NCBI GenBank assembly: GCA_964057225.1 | Contig: OZ059899.1 | Span: forward strand, 1,860,001 to 1,924,000 | Length of the DNA stretch: 64,000 nucleotides | Origin: Auanema rhodensis | Taxonomy: Eukaryota > Nematoda > Chromadorea > Rhabditida > Rhabditidae | Direction: 5' to 3' | The notes under the pieces: model-generated | Told to the model about the DNA's origin: nothing | The model's input: only the letters and a program-made list of their open reading frames with translations | The model's database searches: none | Translations under genes and position numbers: made by a program | Part shown: positions 48,522 through 60,452 of the stretch, piece by piece | How positions within the stretch are numbered: position 1 is the first letter of the stretch | Layout of the letters: each line of letters opens with the position of its first letter

Positions 48522-51327
48522 TGCGTCGATCAGTGTTATCAGATTTGCGCTAGCTTAAAAATGCACCGAGATATCAACTGATATAAGTTCACACTTATAT
48601 CCTCGATTTTCACCCTGAAGAATTAATTTTTTCGTTGAATAACATTGTCCATCGTCTTTGCCTTGAAAAATGGAATTTAAAAACATCTACTTTTGCTAAA
48701 TTATTTCGAAATTTTTCGAAAAAATTTTTGTCAAAATGTTTTTGGAAGCAATGTTGAGTGTACATGGAAACTCAACATACACTAATGCATCATTTTTCAA
48801 AAGATCATAACTAATTTTTGTATCAAGCGTTTCTCAATGTAGTATGGTGCATTCGATGCGGAATTTTAAGCTGCGTCGATCTGTGTTATCAGATTTGCGC
48901 TAGCTTAAAAATGCACCGAGATATCAACTGATATAAGTTCACACTTATATCCTCGATTTTCACCCTGAAGAAATAATTTTTTCGTTGAATAACATTGTCT
49001 ATCGTCTTTGCCTTGAAAAATGGAATCTAGAAACATCTACTTTTTGCTAAATTATTTTGAAATTTTTCGAAAAAATTTTTGTCAAAATGTTTCTGGAAGC
49101 AATGTTGAGTGTACATGGAAACTCAACATACACTAATGCATCATTTTTCAAACGATCATAACTAATTTTTGTATCAAGCGTTTCTCAATGTAGTATAGTG
49201 CATTCGATGCGGATTTTTAAGCTGCGTCGATCTGTGTTATCAGATTTGCGCTAGCTTAAAAATGCACCGAGATATCAACTGATATAAGTTCACACTTATA
49301 TCCTCGATTTTCACCCTGAAGAATTAAATTTTTCGTTGAATAACATTGTCCATCGTCTTTGCCTTGAAAAATGGAATCTAAAAACATCTACATTTTGCTA
49401 AATTATTTTGAAATTTTTTGAAAAAATTTTTGTCAAAATGTTTTTGGAAGCAATGTTGAGTGTACATGGAAACTCAACATACACTAATGCATCATTTTTC
49501 AAACGATCATAACTAATTTTTGTATCAAGCGTTTCTCAATGTAGTATAGTGCATTCGATGCGGATTTTTAAGCTGCGTCGATCGGTGTTATCAGATTTGC
49601 GCTAGCTTAAAAATGCACCGAGATATCAACTGATATAAGTTCACACTTATATCCTCGATTTTCACCCTGAAGAAATAATTTTTTCGTTGAATAACATTGT
49701 CCATCGTCTTTGCCTTGAAAAAAGGAATCTAAAAACATCTACTTTTTGCTAAATTATTCTGAAATTTTTCGAAAAAATTTTTGTCAAAATGTTTTTGGAA
49801 ACAATGTTGAGTGTACATGGAAACTCAACATACACTAATGCATCATTTTTCAAACGATCATAACTAATTTTTGTATTAAGCGTTTCTCAATGTAGTATAG
49901 TGCATTCGATGCGGATTTTTAAGCTGCGTCGATCAGTGTTATCAGATTTGCGCTAGCTTAAAAATGCACCGAGATATCAACTGATATAAGTTCACACTTA
50001 TATCCTCGATTTTCACCCTGAAGAATTAATTTTTTCGTTGAATAACATTGTCCATCGTCTTTGCCTTGAAAAATGGAATCTAAAAACATCTACTTTTGCT
50101 AAATTATTTCGAAATTTTTCGAAAAAATTTTTGTCAAAATGTTTTTGGAAGCAATGTTGAGTGTACATGGAAACTCAACATACACTAATGCATCATTTTT
50201 CAAAAGATCATAACTAATTTTTGTATCAAGCGTTTCTCAATGTAGTATAGTGCATTCGATGCGGATTTTTAAGCTGCGTCGATCGGTGTTATCAGATTTG
50301 CGCTAGCTTAAAAATGCACCGAGATATCAACTGATATAAGTTCACACTTATATCCTCGATTTTCACCCTGAAGAAATAATTTTTTCGTTGATTAACATTG
50401 TCCATCGTCTTTGCCTTGAAAAAAGGAATCTAAAAACATCTACTTTTTGCTAAATTATTTTGAAATTTTTCGAAAAAATTTTTGTCAAAATGTTTTTGGA
50501 AACAATGTTGAGTGTACATGGAAACTCAACATACACTAATGCATCATTTTTCAAACGATCATAACTAATTTTTGTATTAAGCGTTTCTCAATGTAGTATA
50601 GTGCATTCGATGCGGATTTTTAAGCTGCGTCGATCGGTGTTATCAGATTTGCGCTAGCTTAAAAATGCACCGAGATATCAACTGATATAAGTTCACACTT
50701 ATATCCTCGATTTTCACCCTGAAGAATTAATTTTTTCGTTGAATAACATTGTCCATCGTCTTTGCCTTGAAAAATGGAATCTAAAAACATCTACTTTTTG
50801 CTAAATTATTTTGAAATTTTTCGAAAAAATTTTTGTCAAAATGTTTTTGGAAGCAATGTTGAGTGTACATGGAAACTCAACATACACTAATGCATCATTT
50901 TTCAAACGATCATAACTAATTTTTGTATTGTGCGTTTCTCAATGTAGTATAGTGCATTCGATGCGGATTTTTAAGCTGCGTCGATCTGTGTTATCAGATT
51001 TGCGCTAGCTTAAAAATGCACCGAGATATCAACTGATATAAGTTCACACTTATATCCTCGATTTTCACCCTGAAGAATTAATTTTTTCGTTGAATAACAT
51101 TGTCCATCGTCTTTGCCTTGAAAAATGGAATCTAAAAACATCTACTTTTTGCTAAATTATTCTGAAATTTTTCGAAAAAATTTTTGTCAAAATGTTTTTG
51201 GAAACAATGTTGAGTGTACATGGAAACTCAACATACACTAATGCATCATTTTTCAAACGATCATAACTAATTTTTGTATTAAGCGTTTCTCAATGTAGTA
51301 TAGTGCATTCGATGCGGATTTTTAAGC
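48522..51327 (-). repeat. Eight mixed minus monomers without a clean HOR
   Basis: The monomers start at 48522 (350 bp, TTATTTCG, CAAAAGATC, GCGGAATTTT), 48872 (CTAGAAAC, GTTTCTGG), 49223 (CTACATTTTGC), 49574, 49925 (350 bp), 50275 (GTTGATTAAC), 50626 (GTATTGTGCG) and 50977. GGAAACAATG with GTATTAAGCG and the GATCGGTG/GATCAGTG start variants become frequent here. They are the building blocks of the units that follow. No gene is visible. Confidence 0.83.
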
Positions 51328-54132
51328 TGCGTCGATCGGTGTTATCAGATTTGCGCTAGCTTAAAAATGCACCGAGATATCAACTGATATAAGTTCACAC
51401 TTATATCCTCGATTTTCACCCTGAAGAATTAATTTTTTCGTTGAATAACATTGTCCATCGTCTTTGCCTTGAAAAATGGAATCTAAAAACATCTACTTTT
51501 GCTAAATTATTTTGAAATTTTTCGAAAAAATTTTTGTCAAAATGTTTTTGGAAGCAATGTTGAGTGTACATGGAAACTCAACATACACTAATGCATCATT
51601 TTTCAAAAGATCATAACTAATTTTTGTATCAAGCGTTTCTCAATGTAGTATAGTGCATTCGATGCGGATTTTTAAGCTGCGTCGATCTGTGTTATCAGAT
51701 TTGCGCTAGCTTAAAAATGCACCGAGATATCAACTGATATAAGTTCACACTTATATCCTCGATTTTCACCCTGAAGAAATAATTTTTTCGTTGAATAACA
51801 TTGTCCATCGTCTTTGCCTTGAAAAAAGGAATCTAAAAACATCTACTTTTTGCTAAATTATTTTGAAATTTTTCGAAAAAATTTTTGTCAAAATGTTTTT
51901 GGAAACAATGTTGAGTGTACATGGAAACTCAACATACACTAATGCATCATTTTTCAAACGATCATAACTAATTTTTGTATTAAGCGTTTCTCAATGTAGT
52001 ATAGTGCATTCGATGCGGATTTTTTAGCTGCGTCGATCAGTGTTATCAGATTTGCGCTAGCTTAAAAATGCACCGAGATATCAACTGATATAAGTTCACA
52101 CTTATATCCTCGATTTTCACCCTGAAGAATTAATTTTTTCGTTGAATAACATTGTCCATCGTCTTTGCCTTGAAAAATGGAATCTAAAAACATCTACTTT
52201 TTGCTAAATTATTTTGAAATTTTTCGAAAAAATTTTTGTCAAAATGTTTTTGGAAGCAATGTTGAGTGTACATGGAAACTCAACATACACTAATGCATCA
52301 TTTTTCAAACGATCATAACTAATTTTTGTATTAAGCGTTTCTCAATGTAGTATAGTGCATTCGATGCGGATTTTTAAGCTGCGTCGATCAGTGTTATCAG
52401 ATTTGCGCTAGCTTAAAAATGCACCGAGATATCAACTGATATAAGTTCACACTTATATCCTCGATTTTCACCCTGAAGAATTAATTTTTTCGTTGAATAA
52501 CATTGTCCATCGTCTTTGCCTTGAAAAATGGAATCTAAAAACATCTACTTTTTGCTAAATTATTCTGAAATTTTTCGAAAAAATTTTTGTCAAAATGTTT
52601 TTGGAAACAATGTTGAGTGTACATGGAAACTCAACATACACTAATGCATCATTTTTCAAACGATCATAACTAATTTTTGTATTAAGCGTTTCTCAATGTA
52701 GTATAGTGCATTCGATGCGGATTTTTAAGCTGCGTCGATCGGTGTTATCAGATTTGCGCTAGCTTAAAAATGCACCGAGATATCAACTGATATAAGTTCA
52801 CACTTATATCCTCGATTTTCACCCTGAAGAATTAATTTTTTCGTTGAATAACATTGTCCATCGTCTTTGCCTTGAAAAATGGAATCTAAAAACATCTACT
52901 TTTGCTAAATTATTTTGAAATTTTTCGAAAAAATTTTTGTCAAAATGTTTTTGGAAGCAATGTTGAGTGTACATGGAAACTCAACATACACTAATGCATC
53001 ATTTTTCAAAAGATCATAACTAATTTTTGTATCAAGCGTTTCTCAATGTAGTATAGTGCATTCGATGCGGATTTTTAAGCTGCGTCGATCTGTGTTATCA
53101 GATTTGCGCTAGCTTAAAAATGCACCGAGATATCAACTGATATAAGTTCACACTTATATCCTCGATTTTCACCCTGAAGAAATAATTTTTTCGTTGAATA
53201 ACATTGTCCATCGTCTTTGCCTTGAAAAAAGGAATCTAAAAACATCTACTTTTTGCTAAATTATTTTGAAATTTTTCGAAAAAATTTTTGTCAAAATGTT
53301 TTTGGAAACAATGTTGAGTGTACATGGAAACTCAACATACACTAATGCATCATTTTTCAAACGATCATAACTAATTTTTGTATTAAGCGTTTCTCAATGT
53401 AGTATAGTGCATTCGATGCGGATTTTTTAGCTGCGTCGATCAGTGTTATCAGATTTGCGCTAGCTTAAAAATGCACCGAGATATCAACTGATATAAGTTC
53501 ACACTTATATCCTCGATTTTCACCCTGAAGAATTAATTTTTTCGTTGAATAACATTGTCCATCGTCTTTGCCTTGAAAAATGGAATCTAAAAACATCTAC
53601 TTTTTGCTAAATTATTTTGAAATTTTTCGAAAAAATTTTTGTCAAAATGTTTTTGGAAGCAATGTTGAGTGTACATGGAAACTCAACATACACTAATGCA
53701 TCATTTTTCAAACGATCATAACTAATTTTTGTATTAAGCGTTTCTCAATGTAGTATAGTGCATTCGATGCGGATTTTTAAGCTGCGTCGATCAGTGTTAT
53801 CAGATTTGCGCTAGCTTAAAAATGCACCGAGATATCAACTGATATAAGTTCACACTTATATCCTCGATTTTCACCCTGAAGAATTAATTTTTTCGTTGAA
53901 TAACATTGTCCATCGTCTTTGCCTTGAAAAATGAAATCTAAAAACATCTACTTTTGCTAAATTATTTCGAAATTTTTCGAAAAAATTTTTGTCAAAATGT
54001 TTTTGGAAGCAATGTTGAGTGTACATGGAAACTCAACATACACTAATGCATCATTTTTCAAAAGATCATAACTAATTTTTGTATCAAGCGTTTCTCAATG
54101 TAGTATGGTGCATTCGATGCGGAATTTTAAGC
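51328..54132 (-). repeat. Two copies of a four-monomer unit (1403 and 1402 bp)
   Basis: The unit order is: GATCGGTG with CTACTTTTGC and CAAAAGATC; GAAATAATT with GGAAACAATG and GATTTTTTAGC; GATCAGTG with GTATTAAGCG; and a fourth monomer. GATTTTTTAGC lies at 52018 and 53421, 1403 bp apart. The fourth monomer differs between copies: TTCTG with GGAAACAATG at 52380, but GAAATCTA, TTATTTCG, CAAAAGATC and GCGGAATTTT at 53783. One monomer has thus been replaced, or the exchange point lies there. Confidence 0.86.
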
Positions 54133-57100
54133 TGCGTCGATCTGTGTTATCAGATTTGCGCTAGCTTAAAAATGCACCGAGATATCAACTGATATAAGTT
54201 CACACTTATATCCTCGATTTTCACCCTGAAGAAATAATTTTTTCGTTGAATAACATTGTCCATCGTCTTTGCCTTGAAAAAAGGAATCTAAAAACATCTA
54301 CTTTTTGCTAAATTATTTTGAAATTTTTCGAAAAAATTTTTGTCAAAATGTTTTTGGAAACAATGTTGAGTGTACATGGAAACTCAACATACACTAATGC
54401 ATCATTTTTCAAACGATCATAACTAATTTTTGTATTAAGCGTTTCTCAATGTAGTATAGTGCATTCGATGCGGATTTTTAAGCTGCGTCGATCGGTGTTA
54501 TCAGATTTGCGCTAGCTTAAAAATGCACCGAGATATCAACTGATATAAGTTCACACTTATATCCTCGATTTTCACCCTGAAGAATTAATTTTTTCGTTGA
54601 ATAACATTGTCCATCGTCTTTGCCTTGAAAAATGGAATCTAAAAACATCTACTTTTTGCTAAATTATTTTGAAATTTTTCGAAAAAATTTTTGTCAAAAT
54701 GTTTTTGGAAGCAATGTTGAGTGTACATGGAAACTCAACATACACTAATGCATCATTTTTCAAACGATCATAACTAATTTTTGTATTGTGCGTTTCTCAA
54801 TGTAGTATAGTGCATTCGATGCGGATTTTTAAGCTGCGTCGATCTGTGTTATCAGATTTGCGCTAGCTTAAAAATGCACCGAGATATCAACTGATATAAG
54901 TTCACACTTATATCCTCGATTTTCACCCTGAAGAAATAATTTTTTCGTTGAATAACATTGTCCATCGTCTTTGCCTTGAAAAAAGGAATCTAAAAACATC
55001 TACTTTTTGCTAAATTATTTTGAAATTTTTCGAAAAAATTTTTGTCAAAATGTTTTTGGAAACAATGTTGAGTGTACATGGAAACTCAACATACACTAAT
55101 GCATCATTTTTCAAACGATCATAACTAATTTTTGTATTAAGCGTTTCTCAATGTAGTATAGTGCATTCGATGCGGATTTTTTAGCTGCGTCGATCAGTGT
55201 TATCAGATTTGCGCTAGCTTAAAAATGCACCGAGATATCAACTGATATAAGTTCACACTTATATCCTCGATTTTCACCCTGAAGAATTAATTTTTTCGTT
55301 GAATAACATTGTCCATCGTCTTTGCCTTGAAAAATGGAATCTAAAAACATCTACTTTTGCTAAATTATTTTGAAATTTTTCGAAAAAATTTTTGTCAAAA
55401 TGTTTTTGGAAGCAATGTTGAGTGTACATGGGAACTCAACATACACTAATGCATCATTTTTCAAACGATCATAACTAATTTTTGTATTGTGCGTTTCTCA
55501 ATGTAGTATAGTGCATTCGATGCGGATTTTTAAGCTGCGTCGATCTGTGTTATCAGATTTGCGCTAGCTTAAAAATGCACCGAGATATCAACTGATATAA
55601 GTTCACACTTATATCCTCGATTTTCACCCTGAAGAAATAATTTTTTCGTTGAATAACATTGTCCATCGTCTTTGCCTTGAAAAATGAAATCTAAAAACAT
55701 CTACTTTTGCTAAATTATTTCGAAATTTTGCGAAAAAATTTTTGTCAAAATGTTTTTGGAAGCAATGTTGAGTGTACATGGAAACTCAACATACACTAAT
55801 GCATCATTTTTCAAAAGATCATAACTAATTTTTGTATCAAGCGTTTCTCAATGTAGTATGGTGCATTCGATGCGGAATTTTAAGCTGCGTCGATCTTTGT
55901 TATCAGATTTGCGCTAGCTTAAAAATGCACCGAGATATCAACTGATATAAGTTCACACTTATATCCTCGATTTTCACCCTGAAGAAATAATTTTTTCGTT
56001 GAATAACATTGTCCATCGTCTTTGCCTTGAAAAAAGGAATCTAAAAACATCTACTTTTTGCTAAATTATTTTGAAATTTTTCGAAAAAATTTTTGTCAAA
56101 ATGTTTTTGGAAACAATGTTGAGTGTACATGGAAACTCAACATACACTAATGCATCATTTTTCAAACGATCATAACTAATTTTTGTATTAAGCGTTTCTC
56201 AATGTAGTATAGTGCATTCGATGCGGATTTTTAAGCTGCGTCGATCGGTGTTATCAGATTTGCGCTAGCTTAAAAATGCACCGAGATATCAACTGATATA
56301 AGTTCACACTTATATCCTCGATTTTCACCCTGAAGAATTAATTTTTTCGTTGAATAACATTGTCCATCGTCTTTGCCTTGAAAAATGGAATCTAAAAACA
56401 TCTACTTTTTGCTAAATTATTTTGAAATTTTTCGAAAAAATTTTTGTCAAAATGTTTTTGGAAGCAATGTTGAGTGTACATGGAAACTCAACATACACTA
56501 ATGCATCATTTTTCAAACGATCATAACTAATTTTTGTATTGTGCGTTTCTCAATGTAGTATAGTGCATTCGATGCGGATTTTTAAGCTGCGTCGATCTGT
56601 GTTATCAGATTTGCGCTAGCTTAAAAATGCACCGAGATATCAACTGATATAAGTTCACACTTATATCCTCGATTTTCACCCTGAAGAAATAATTTTTTCG
56701 TTGAATAACATTGTCCATCGTCTTTGCCTTGAAAAAAGGAATCTAAAAACATCTACTTTTTGCTAAATTATTTTGAAATTTTTCGAAAAAATTTTTGTCA
56801 AAATGTTTTTGGAAACAATGTTGAGTGTACATGGAAACTCAACATACACTAATGCATCATTTTTCAAACGATCATAACTAATTTTTGTATTAAGCGTTTC
56901 TCAATGTAGTATAGTGCATTCGATGCGGATTTTTTAGCTGCGTCGATCAGTGTTATCAGATTTGCGCTAGCTTAAAAATGCACCGAGATATCAACTGATA
57001 TAAGTTCACACTTATATCCTCGATTTTCACCCTGAAGAATTAATTTTTTCGTTGAATAACATTGTCCATCGTCTTTGCCTTGAAAAATGGAATCTAAAAA

Positions 57101-57289
57101 CATCTACTTTTTGCTAAATTATTTTGAAATTTTTCGAAAAAATTTTTGTCAAAATGTTTTTGGAAGCAATGTTGAGTGTACATGGAAACTCAACATACAC
57201 TAATGCATCATTTTTCAAACGATCATAACTAATTTTTGTATCAAGCGTTTCTCGATGTAGTATAGTGCATTCGATACGGATTTTTAAGC
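54133..57289 (-). repeat. Five-monomer unit (1753 bp), one full and one partial copy
   Basis: The monomers at 54133, 54484, 54835, 55186 and 55536 are followed by the same series from 55886. GATCGGTG with GTATTGTGCG lies at 54484 and 56237. GATTTTTTAGC lies at 55175 and 56928 (1753 bp apart). The second copy departs from the first in the monomer at 56939 (CTCGATGTAG, CGATACGG), where the divergent tail begins. The monomer at 55886 has a private GATCTTTG start. Confidence 0.85.
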
Positions 57290-60200
57290 TGCGTCGATCT
57301 GTGTTATCAGATTTGCGCTAGCTTAAAAATGCACCGAGATATCAACTGATATAAGTTCACACTTATATCCTCGATTTTCACCCTGAAGAATTAATTTTTT
57401 CGTTGAATAACATTGTCCATCGTCTTTGCCTTGAAAAATGGAATCTAAAAACATCTTTTTTTTTGCTAAATTATTTTGAAATTTCTCGAAAAAATTTTTG
57501 TCAAAATGTTTTTGGAAGCAATGTTGAGTGTACATGGAAACTCAACATACACTAATGCATCATTTTTCAAACAATCATAACTAATTTGTGTATTAAGCGT
57601 TTCTCAATGTAGTATAGTGCATTCGATGCGGATTTTTAAGCTGCGTCGATCTGTGTTATCAGATTTGCGCTAGCTTAAAAATGCACCGAGATATCAACTG
57701 ATATAAGTTCACACTTATATCCTCGATTTTCACCCTGAAGAATTGATTTTTTCGTTGAATAACATTGTCTATCGTCTTCACCTTGAAAAATGGAATCTAA
57801 AAACATCTACTTTTTGCTAAATTATTTTGAAATTTTTCAAAAAAATTTTTGTCAAAATGTTTTTGGAAGCAATGTTGAGTGTACATGGAAACTCAACATA
57901 CACTAATGCATCATTTTTCAAACGATCATAACTAATTTTTGTATCAAGCGTTTCTCGATGTAGTATAGTGCATTCGATGCGGATTTTTAAGCTGCGTCGA
58001 TCTGTGTTATCAGATTTGCGCTAGCTTAAAAATGCACCGAGATATCAACTGATATAAGTTCACACTTATATCCTCGATTTTCACCCTGAAGAATTAATTT
58101 TTTCGTTGAAAAACATTGTCCATCGTCTTTGCCTTGAAAAATGGAATCTAAAAACATCTTTTTTTTTGCTAAATTATTTTGAAATTTTTCAAAAAAATTT
58201 TTGTCAAAATGTTTTTGGAAGCAATGTTGAGTGTACATGGAAACTCAACATACACTAATGCATCATTTTTCAAACGATCATAACTAATTTTTGTATCAAG
58301 CGTTTCTCGATGTAGTATAGTGCATTCGATGCGGATTTTTAAGCTGCGTCGATCTGTGTTATCAGATTTGCGCTAGCTTAAAAATGCACCGAGATATCAA
58401 CTGATATAAGTTCACACTTATATCCTCGATTTTCACCCTGAAGAATTAATTTTTTCGTTGAAAAACATTGTCCATCGTCTTTGCCTTGAAAAATGGAATC
58501 TAAAAACATCTTTTTTTTTGCTAAATTATTTTGAAATTTCTCGAAAAAATTTTTGTCAAAATGTTTTTGGAAGCAATGTTGAGTGTACATGGAAACTCAA
58601 CATACACTAATGCATCATTTTTCAAACAATCATAACTAATTTGTGTATTAAGCGTTTCTCAATGTTGTATAGTGCATTCGATGCGGATTTTTAAGCTGCG
58701 TCGATCTGTGTTATCAGATTTGCGCTAGCTTAAAAATGCACCGAGATATCAACTGATATAAGTTCACACTTATATCCTCGATTTTCACCCTGAAGAATTG
58801 ATTTTTTCGTTGAATAACATTGTCTATCGTCTTTGCCTTGAAAAATGGAATCTAAAAACATCTACTTTTTGCTAAATTATTTTGAAATTTTTCAAAAAAA
58901 TTTTTGTCAAAATGTTTTTGGAAGCAATGTTGAGTGTACATGGAAACTCAACATACACTAATGCATCATTTTTCAAACGATCATAACTAATTTTTGTATC
59001 GAGCGTTTCTCGATGTAGTATAGTGCATTCGATGCGGATTTTTAAGCTGCGTCGATCTGTGTTATCAGATTTGCGCTAGCTTAAAAATGCACCGAGATAT
59101 CAACTGATATAAGTTCACACTTATATCCTCGATTTTCACCCTGAAGAATTAATTGTTTCGTTGAATAACATTGTCCATCGTCTTTGCCTTGAAAAATGGA
59201 ATCTAAAAACATCTACTTTTTGCTAAATTATTTTGAAATTTTTCGAAAAAATTTTTGTCAAAATGTTTTTGGAAGCAATGTTGAGTGTACATGGAAACTC
59301 AACATACACTAATGCATCATTTTTCAAACGATCATAACTAATTTTTGTATCAAGCGTTTCTCGATGTAGTATAGTGCATTCGATACGGATTTTTAAGCTG
59401 CGTCGATCTGTGTTATCAGATTTGCGCTAGCTTAAAAATGCACCGAGATATCAACTGATATAAGTTCACACTTATATCCTCGATTTTCACCCTGAAGAAT
59501 TAATTTTTTCGTTTAATAACATTGTCCATCGTCTTTGCCTTGAAAAATGGAATCTAAAAACATCTTTTTTTTTGCTAAATTATTTTGAAATTTCTCGAAA
59601 AAATTTTTGTCAAAATGTTTTTGGAAGCAATGTTGAGTGTACATGGAAACTCAACATACACTAATGCATCATTTTTCAAACAATCATAACTATTTTGTGT
59701 ATTAAGCGTTTCTCAATGTAGTATAGTGCATTCGATGCGGATTTTTAAGCTGCGTCGATCTGTGTTATCAGATTTGCGCTAGCTTAAAAATGCACCGAGA
59801 TATCAACTGATATAAGTTCACACTTATATCCTCGATTTTCACCTTGAAGAATTGATTTTTTCGTTGAATAACATTGTCTATCGTCTTTGCCTTGAAAAAT
59901 GGAATCTAAAAACATCTACTTTTTGCTAAATTATTTTGAAATTTTTCGAAAAAATTTTTGTCAAAATGTTTTTGGAAGCAATGTTGAGTGTACATGGAAA
60001 CTCAACATACACTAATGCATCATTTTTCAAACGATCATAACTAATTTTTGTATCAAGCGTTTCTCGATGTAGTATAGTGCATTCGATGCGGATTTTTAAG
60101 CTGCGTCGATCTGTGTTATCAGATTTGCGCTAGCTTAAAAATGCACCGAGATATCAACAGATATAAGTTCACACTTATATCCTCGATTTTCACCCTGAAG

Positions 60201-60452
60201 AATTGATTTTTTCGTTGAATAACATTGTCTATCGTCTTTGCCTTGAAAAATGGAATCTAAAAACATCTACTTTTTGCTAAATTATTTTGAAATTTTTCGA
60301 AAACATTTTTGTCAAAATGTTTTTGGAAGCAATGTTGAGTGTACATGGAAACTCAACATACACTAATGCATCATTTTTCAAACGATCATAACTAATTTTT
60401 GTATCAAGCGTTTCTCGATGTAGTATAGTGCATTCGATGCGGATTTTTAAGC
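57290..60452 (-). repeat. Divergent minus monomers with 9-T tract expansions
   Basis: Monomers at 57290, 57993, 58345 and 59399 are 352 bp. In them ACATCTACTTTTTGC has become ACATC followed by nine T and GC, two substitutions plus one insertion. Other local variants are CTCGATGTAG, GAATTGATTTTTTCG, CAAACAATC with TTTGTGTATT, and TTCAAAAAAATTT. In three of the 9-T monomers the lost TAG and the frame change open 70-codon frames on the minus strand (57323-57535, 58026-58238, 58378-58590). In the fourth, a G-to-T change at 59514 restores a stop. I treat these frames as non-coding. Confidence 0.87.

Noticed and set aside
57323-58590. Three 70-codon minus-strand frames (57323-57535, 58026-58238, 58378-58590) as a small gene family
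   Set aside because: They lie inside satellite monomers, start at a common ATG present in every monomer, and exist only because a T-tract expansion removed a stop. A fourth sibling is stopped by a point change at 59514. There are no plausible domains, and nothing suggests translation.
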